NCBI GenBank assembly: GCA_030614945.1
Contig: JAUXAH010000119.1
Span: forward strand, 1-6,015
Length of the DNA: 6,015 nucleotides
Direction of reading: 5' to 3'
Source: Phycisphaerae bacterium
Lineage (GTDB): Bacteria; Planctomycetota; Phycisphaerae; Sedimentisphaerales; SG8-4
Numbering within the stretch: the stretch's first letter is position 1; every line of letters starts with the position of its first letter. The position numbers and the translations under genes are program-made. Below, piece after piece: positions 3,636 to 6,015 of this stretch. Below the pieces are notes generated by a model. The model did not search any database and was not told where the DNA came from. It saw only the letters and a program-made list of their open reading frames with translations.

Positions 3636-5510
3636 ATGTCTAACAGAACGAAGACAAACGAGTTTGATTGCATCGTTATAGGAGGAGGTCACGCCGGCGT
3701 CGAGGCCGCTCATGCTGCCGCTAAAATTGGCGCCGAAACTTGCCTTATAACCATCGGCAAAGACACGATAGCCAAGATGAGCTGCAATCCTGCTATCGGC
3801 GGACTTGCGAAGGGACAGATTGCGCGCGAGATTGATGCGCTGGGCGGACTGATGGGGCTGGCGATAGATGCAACGGGTATCCAGTTTCGGATGCTGAATC
3901 GCTCGAAAGGCCCGGCTGTGCAGTCGCCGCGGGCGCAGGCGGACAGGCAGAAGTATCAGGACTTTATGCGGCGAGCGCTTGAACAAACTGCTAATTTGAC
4001 CATTATCGAAGCGATAGCGACAGAGATCGAAACCTGCGATGATAAAGTGCGGGCGGTGGGTTGCAAGGACGGCTCGTTATACTCTACCCGGACGGTTGTT
4101 GTAACGCCGGGGACATTTCTCGGCGGGATGATGTATATTGGCAGTGAGCGGTGGGCCGGCGGCAGGCTCGCGGAGCCGCCCAGTGTAGAGCTTTCGCGGA
4201 GTTTGAAGCGGATGGGACTGGAACTCGGGCGGATGTCAACGGATACGACGCCGAGATTAGATGCCGAGACGGTGGATATGAGCAAATTGCAGGTGCAGCC
4301 TGGGGATAAGCCGCCGGTGCCGTTTTCATTTATGACTGAAAAAATAGACCGCCCCCAGGTGCCGTGCTGGATTACGTATACCAACGAGGATATACACAAG
4401 CTGCTTCGGGACAATTTGCATCGTGCTCCGCTTTCTTCAGGCCAAATAAAAGGCGCCGACCCACGTTATTGTCCGAGCATCGAAGGGAAGGTCGTCAGGT
4501 TTGCGGATAAGAAGCAGCATCGAATCTTTTTGGAGCCGGAGGAAGAAAATATAAAGACGATTTACTGCAACGGTCTTTTTACCTCTATGCCGAAAGACGT
4601 TCAGGAACAAATCCTCAGCTTGCTGCCGGGGACGGAGAACGCACGGATTATTCATTATGGCTATGCAATTGAGTACGAGTATTGTCCGCCGATTCAACTA
4701 AAGCCCAATTTGGAGACCAGGAAGATATCAGGGCTGTTTCTGGCAGGGCAGATAAACGGGACCAGCGGTTATGAAGAGGCGGCGGGGCAGGGTATTATGG
4801 CTGGTATAAACGCAGCCGGAAAAATGCTGTCCGCCGAGCCGATTGTTCTCGGCAGAGACCAGGCATATATCGGGGTGCTTATAGACGATTTGCTGACGAA
4901 AGGAATTGATGAGCCTTACCGGATGTTCACATCGCGAGCTGAGTATCGGTTGTCCTTAAGGGCCGATAATGCAGACCGAAGATTGACGCAAATCGGCAAA
5001 TCGGTCGGCCTTGTGGACGAAAACCGATGGAGGAGGTTCCAGAATAAACTCGAAGCCATCGGCAAACTTAAAAGTTATCTGCAAAGCAGCCGTTCGGAAG
5101 GCCGGAGCTTGTGGGAGCAGCTTCGGCAGCCGAATAATACTGTTGCGGAAACGCTCAGCGGCAGGCCTGATATTAAGAACGCCGGTTTCCGGAGAGATGT
5201 ATTGCAGGCGGTAATTATCGATGCCAAATATGAGGGTTATTTAGCCAAACAGCAGCGCCTGGTGGCAAGTTTGCAGACTCTGGAGAACAGGAAGATTCCG
5301 CTGAATCTGGATTATAATGAGATTACCCATCTTCGGGCGGAGGCGAAAGAGAAGTTATCGCTCTTCAGGCCGAGCACGCTTGCTCAGGCTTCTCGAATAG
5401 GTGGTATTACCCCCGCTGACATTACGGTGATTCAAATCCATCTGAAGAAAAAATCGAATATGGATACATACGCTTCTGACAGGCGTATCAAAAATCAAAG
5501 TGCAAAATGA
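3636..5510 (+). CDS. mnmG: tRNA uridine-5-carboxymethylaminomethyl synthesis enzyme MnmG (GidA)
   Basis: With MnmE, MnmG builds the (carboxymethyl)aminomethyl group on wobble U34 of tRNAs reading NNA/NNG codons. It uses FAD, NADH and a methylene-folate-derived carbon, in the cytoplasm. The 624 residues fit the family (about 620-630). Motifs are the FAD-binding GGGHAGVEAA (16-25), MSCNPAIGG (48-56) with catalytic-type Cys50, NRSKGPAVQSPRAQADR (88-104), DPRYCPSIEGKV (275-286) with Cys279, GQINGTSGYEEAAGQG (371-386), RMFTSRAEYRL (429-439), and the C-terminal LAQASRIGGITPADI (582-596), which binds MnmE/tRNA. The usual KTGTPPR is STDTTPR here (201-207). ATG 3636 is chosen because it gives the family length; upstream in-frame ATG 3609 and TTG 3525 run through the inverted-repeat element. 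The last residues (SDRRIKNQSAK) read into an AT-rich repeat and are probably a non-homologous tail. Confidence 0.96.
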   Translation: MSNRTKTNEFDCIVIGGGHAGVEAAHAAAKIGAETCLITIGKDTIAKMSCNPAIGGLAKGQIAREIDALGGLMGLAIDATGIQFRMLNRSKGPAVQSPRAQADRQKYQDFMRRALEQTANLTIIEAIATEIETCDDKVRAVGCKDGSLYSTRTVVVTPGTFLGGMMYIGSERWAGGRLAEPPSVELSRSLKRMGLELGRMSTDTTPRLDAETVDMSKLQVQPGDKPPVPFSFMTEKIDRPQVPCWITYTNEDIHKLLRDNLHRAPLSSGQIKGADPRYCPSIEGKVVRFADKKQHRIFLEPEEENIKTIYCNGLFTSMPKDVQEQILSLLPGTENARIIHYGYAIEYEYCPPIQLKPNLETRKISGLFLAGQINGTSGYEEAAGQGIMAGINAAGKMLSAEPIVLGRDQAYIGVLIDDLLTKGIDEPYRMFTSRAEYRLSLRADNADRRLTQIGKSVGLVDENRWRRFQNKLEAIGKLKSYLQSSRSEGRSLWEQLRQPNNTVAETLSGRPDIKNAGFRRDVLQAVIIDAKYEGYLAKQQRLVASLQTLENRKIPLNLDYNEITHLRAEAKEKLSLFRPSTLAQASRIGGITPADITVIQIHLKKKSNMDTYASDRRIKNQSAK

Positions 5511-5591
5511 CGAATAAAAGTTCAAAAAGAACAGAAGAAAATTTTGCATTTTGCAATGTAATTTTGCATTTTACATTTTAATCTTTGATTT
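5492..5591. repeat. Imperfect long inverted repeat overlapping the mnmG stop
   Basis: AAATCAAAG (5492-5500) matches CTTTGATTT (5583-5591) as a perfect 9-bp inverted pair. Extending inward to 28 bases per arm (5492-5519 against 5564-5591) keeps about 20 of 28 positions paired. TGCAAAATG (5501-5509) also has a perfect inverted partner CATTTTGCA (5547-5555). The structure includes the final mnmG codons and stop. It may serve as an AT-rich 3' hairpin, but there is no GC stem with a T run, so I do not call a terminator. Confidence 0.5.
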
Positions 5592-5779
5592 GGCTTTGGG
5601 GGCAGGGGAATTGGCTTCAATTGGGTTTGATTGGGTTTGTATTGGCTTTGTTTTGGCATTTTATTGGCTTTGATTGGCTTTGTATTGGCTTTGATTGGGT
5701 TTGAATTGGGTTTGTTTTCACCAAGTGTCCAATTGGATTTATTTTCATAATCCGTTGTTAAAATAGAACTTACGTTCAT
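5522..5779 (-). CDS. Doubtful ORF formed by Lys-Pro-Asn-rich repeats
   Basis: From ATG 5779 the minus strand is open for 85 codons. It begins MNVSSILTTDYENKSNWTLG, continues NKPNSNPIKANTKPIKANK and further KPNQ-like units, then ends in a low-complexity tail from the 'ATTTTGCAT' repeats. In-frame TTG 5803 would add eight residues. The composition (Lys, Asn, Pro, Gln, almost no hydrophobic core) does not look like a folded protein. I remember near-identical openings (MNVSS-x-L-T-x-x-YEN ... NKPNSNPI) from many hypothetical ORFs in planctomycete drafts, which suggests a dispersed DNA repeat that happens to be open in this frame. I list it so the reader knows the frame exists. I think it is probably not expressed. 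Confidence 0.25.
   Translation of the reverse strand: MNVSSILTTDYENKSNWTLGENKPNSNPIKANTKPIKANKMPKQSQYKPNQTQLKPIPLPPKPNQRLKCKMQNYIAKCKIFFCSF
5587..5714. repeat. Degenerate tandem repeat ATTGG(C/G)TTTG
   Basis: About a dozen copies of a 10-12 base unit ATTGGCTTTG or ATTGGGTTTG, with one- or two-base spacers, fill this interval. Well-formed copies start near 5620, 5630, 5641, 5663, 5673, 5684, 5694 and 5705. An isolated copy (ATTGGGTTTG) occurs at 5805-5814, next to the insertion sequence. Units have no unique spacers, so this is not a CRISPR array. Expansion by slippage or a dispersed repeat family is likely. Confidence 0.75.
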
Positions 5780-5785
5780 TTGCAA

Positions 5786-5800
5786 TCCGCCTACGGCGGA
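5786..5800. repeat. Short GC palindrome
   Basis: TCCGCC (5786-5791) and GGCGGA (5795-5800) pair perfectly around TAC. It is a compact GC-rich hairpin in otherwise AT-rich DNA. The type 'TCCGCC-nnn-GGCGGA' is a common dispersed palindrome in various bacterial genomes. Its role here is unknown. Confidence 0.5.
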
Positions 5801-5827
5801 CAAGATTGGGTTTGTTTTGCATATTTA

Positions 5828-6015
5828 GAGCCTATCCGAATAACCCGGAACAACGAAACGTAATTATGGTACAAACAAAATGAAGCAGCGCCAAATAATT
5901 TTCTGGTTTCTTTTCCCATCGCGTCAAGATACGGCGAAAGCGGTTCATCCAGCTATGTGTTCTTTCTACAACCCAACGACGAGCCTTGAAGCCAGCCTCA
6001 CGCTTAATGGCTTGT
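5828..6015 (-). mobile_element. IS5-family insertion sequence, transposase 3' end and terminal repeat (partial)
   Basis: The boundary is placed at GAGCCTATCCGAATAA (5828-5843), which resembles the terminal inverted repeats of the IS427-like branch of the IS5 family. It is directly preceded by TTTA, compatible with the T-A-containing short target sites of that branch. The other end lies outside the window, so neither the full element nor the target duplication can be checked. The transposase stop codon is inside the terminal repeat, a compact layout often seen in these elements. Confidence 0.7.
5832..6014 (-). CDS. IS5-family transposase, C-terminal 60 residues (truncated by window edge)
   Basis: The minus-strand frame entering at 6014 runs 60 codons to TAG (5834-5832). 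It carries FKARRWVVERTHSWMNRFRR, the IS5/DDE signature in which the Glu of VERTHSW is the third catalytic acid of the DDE triad. WEKKPENYLALLHF and a short hydrophobic end GLFG follow, a typical C-terminus. The enzyme would cut and rejoin the ends of its own element. This part has no frameshift, so the element could be intact beyond the window. Confidence 0.88.
   Translation of the reverse strand, partial: QAIKREAGFKARRWVVERTHSWMNRFRRILTRWEKKPENYLALLHFVCTIITFRCSGLFG

Noticed and set aside
5587..5714. CRISPR-like array
   Set aside because: Units are 10-12 bases, degenerate and directly adjacent, without unique spacers, and no cas gene is present.

Overview
The window looks like a bacterial chromosome of the Planctomycetota, probably a Phycisphaerae/Sedimentisphaerales-type lineage. 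This rests on three things: a prepilin-like protein tail with a variant of the planctomycete 'H-X9-DG' ending, intergenic spacers full of short degenerate AT-rich repeats (AGTTTTG, CTAAAGTGA, ATTGGCTTTG), and a Lys-Pro-Asn/Lys-Ala-Asn-rich repeat that I remember from planctomycete draft genomes. No rRNA or tRNA is present to confirm it.

Layout. Bases 3-194 hold the 3' end of a secreted prepilin-like protein (+). Bases 193-360 hold heptamer repeats, a 21-codon ORF that looks like a cut-off signal peptide, and a GC-rich hairpin. Bases 366-1499 encode a parvulin-type (PpiC/SurA-like) lipoprotein (+). It is followed after 55 bp by acpS, the holo-ACP synthase (1555-1944, +). Bases 1945-2250 contain no recognisable gene. 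Bases 2251-3377 are a minus-strand block of three small conserved hypotheticals. A one-TM protein lies at 2251-2703, and a two-gene operon at 2909-3139 and 3144-3377 has a 4-nt gap. Each of these two units has a good sigma70-type promoter, and the two promoters share most of their spacer sequence. Bases 3636-5510 encode mnmG/gidA (+), preceded by an 80-bp element with perfect 15-bp inverted termini. Bases 5492-5820 are a repeat-dense region. Bases 5828-6015 are the end of an IS5-family insertion sequence (transposase C-terminus, minus strand).

How it fits together. The recognised core genes (periplasmic folding factor, AcpS for ACP activation, MnmG for tRNA wobble-uridine modification) are housekeeping and do not form one pathway. 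Repeats and a mobile element occupy the gaps, and the central minus-strand block looks like an accessory insert between acpS and mnmG. I see no clear defence system, CRISPR array or biosynthetic cluster. The best second-look items are the inverted-repeat element at the mnmG start, the shared promoter signature, the NKPN-type repeat, and the altered TGTPPR motif of MnmG.
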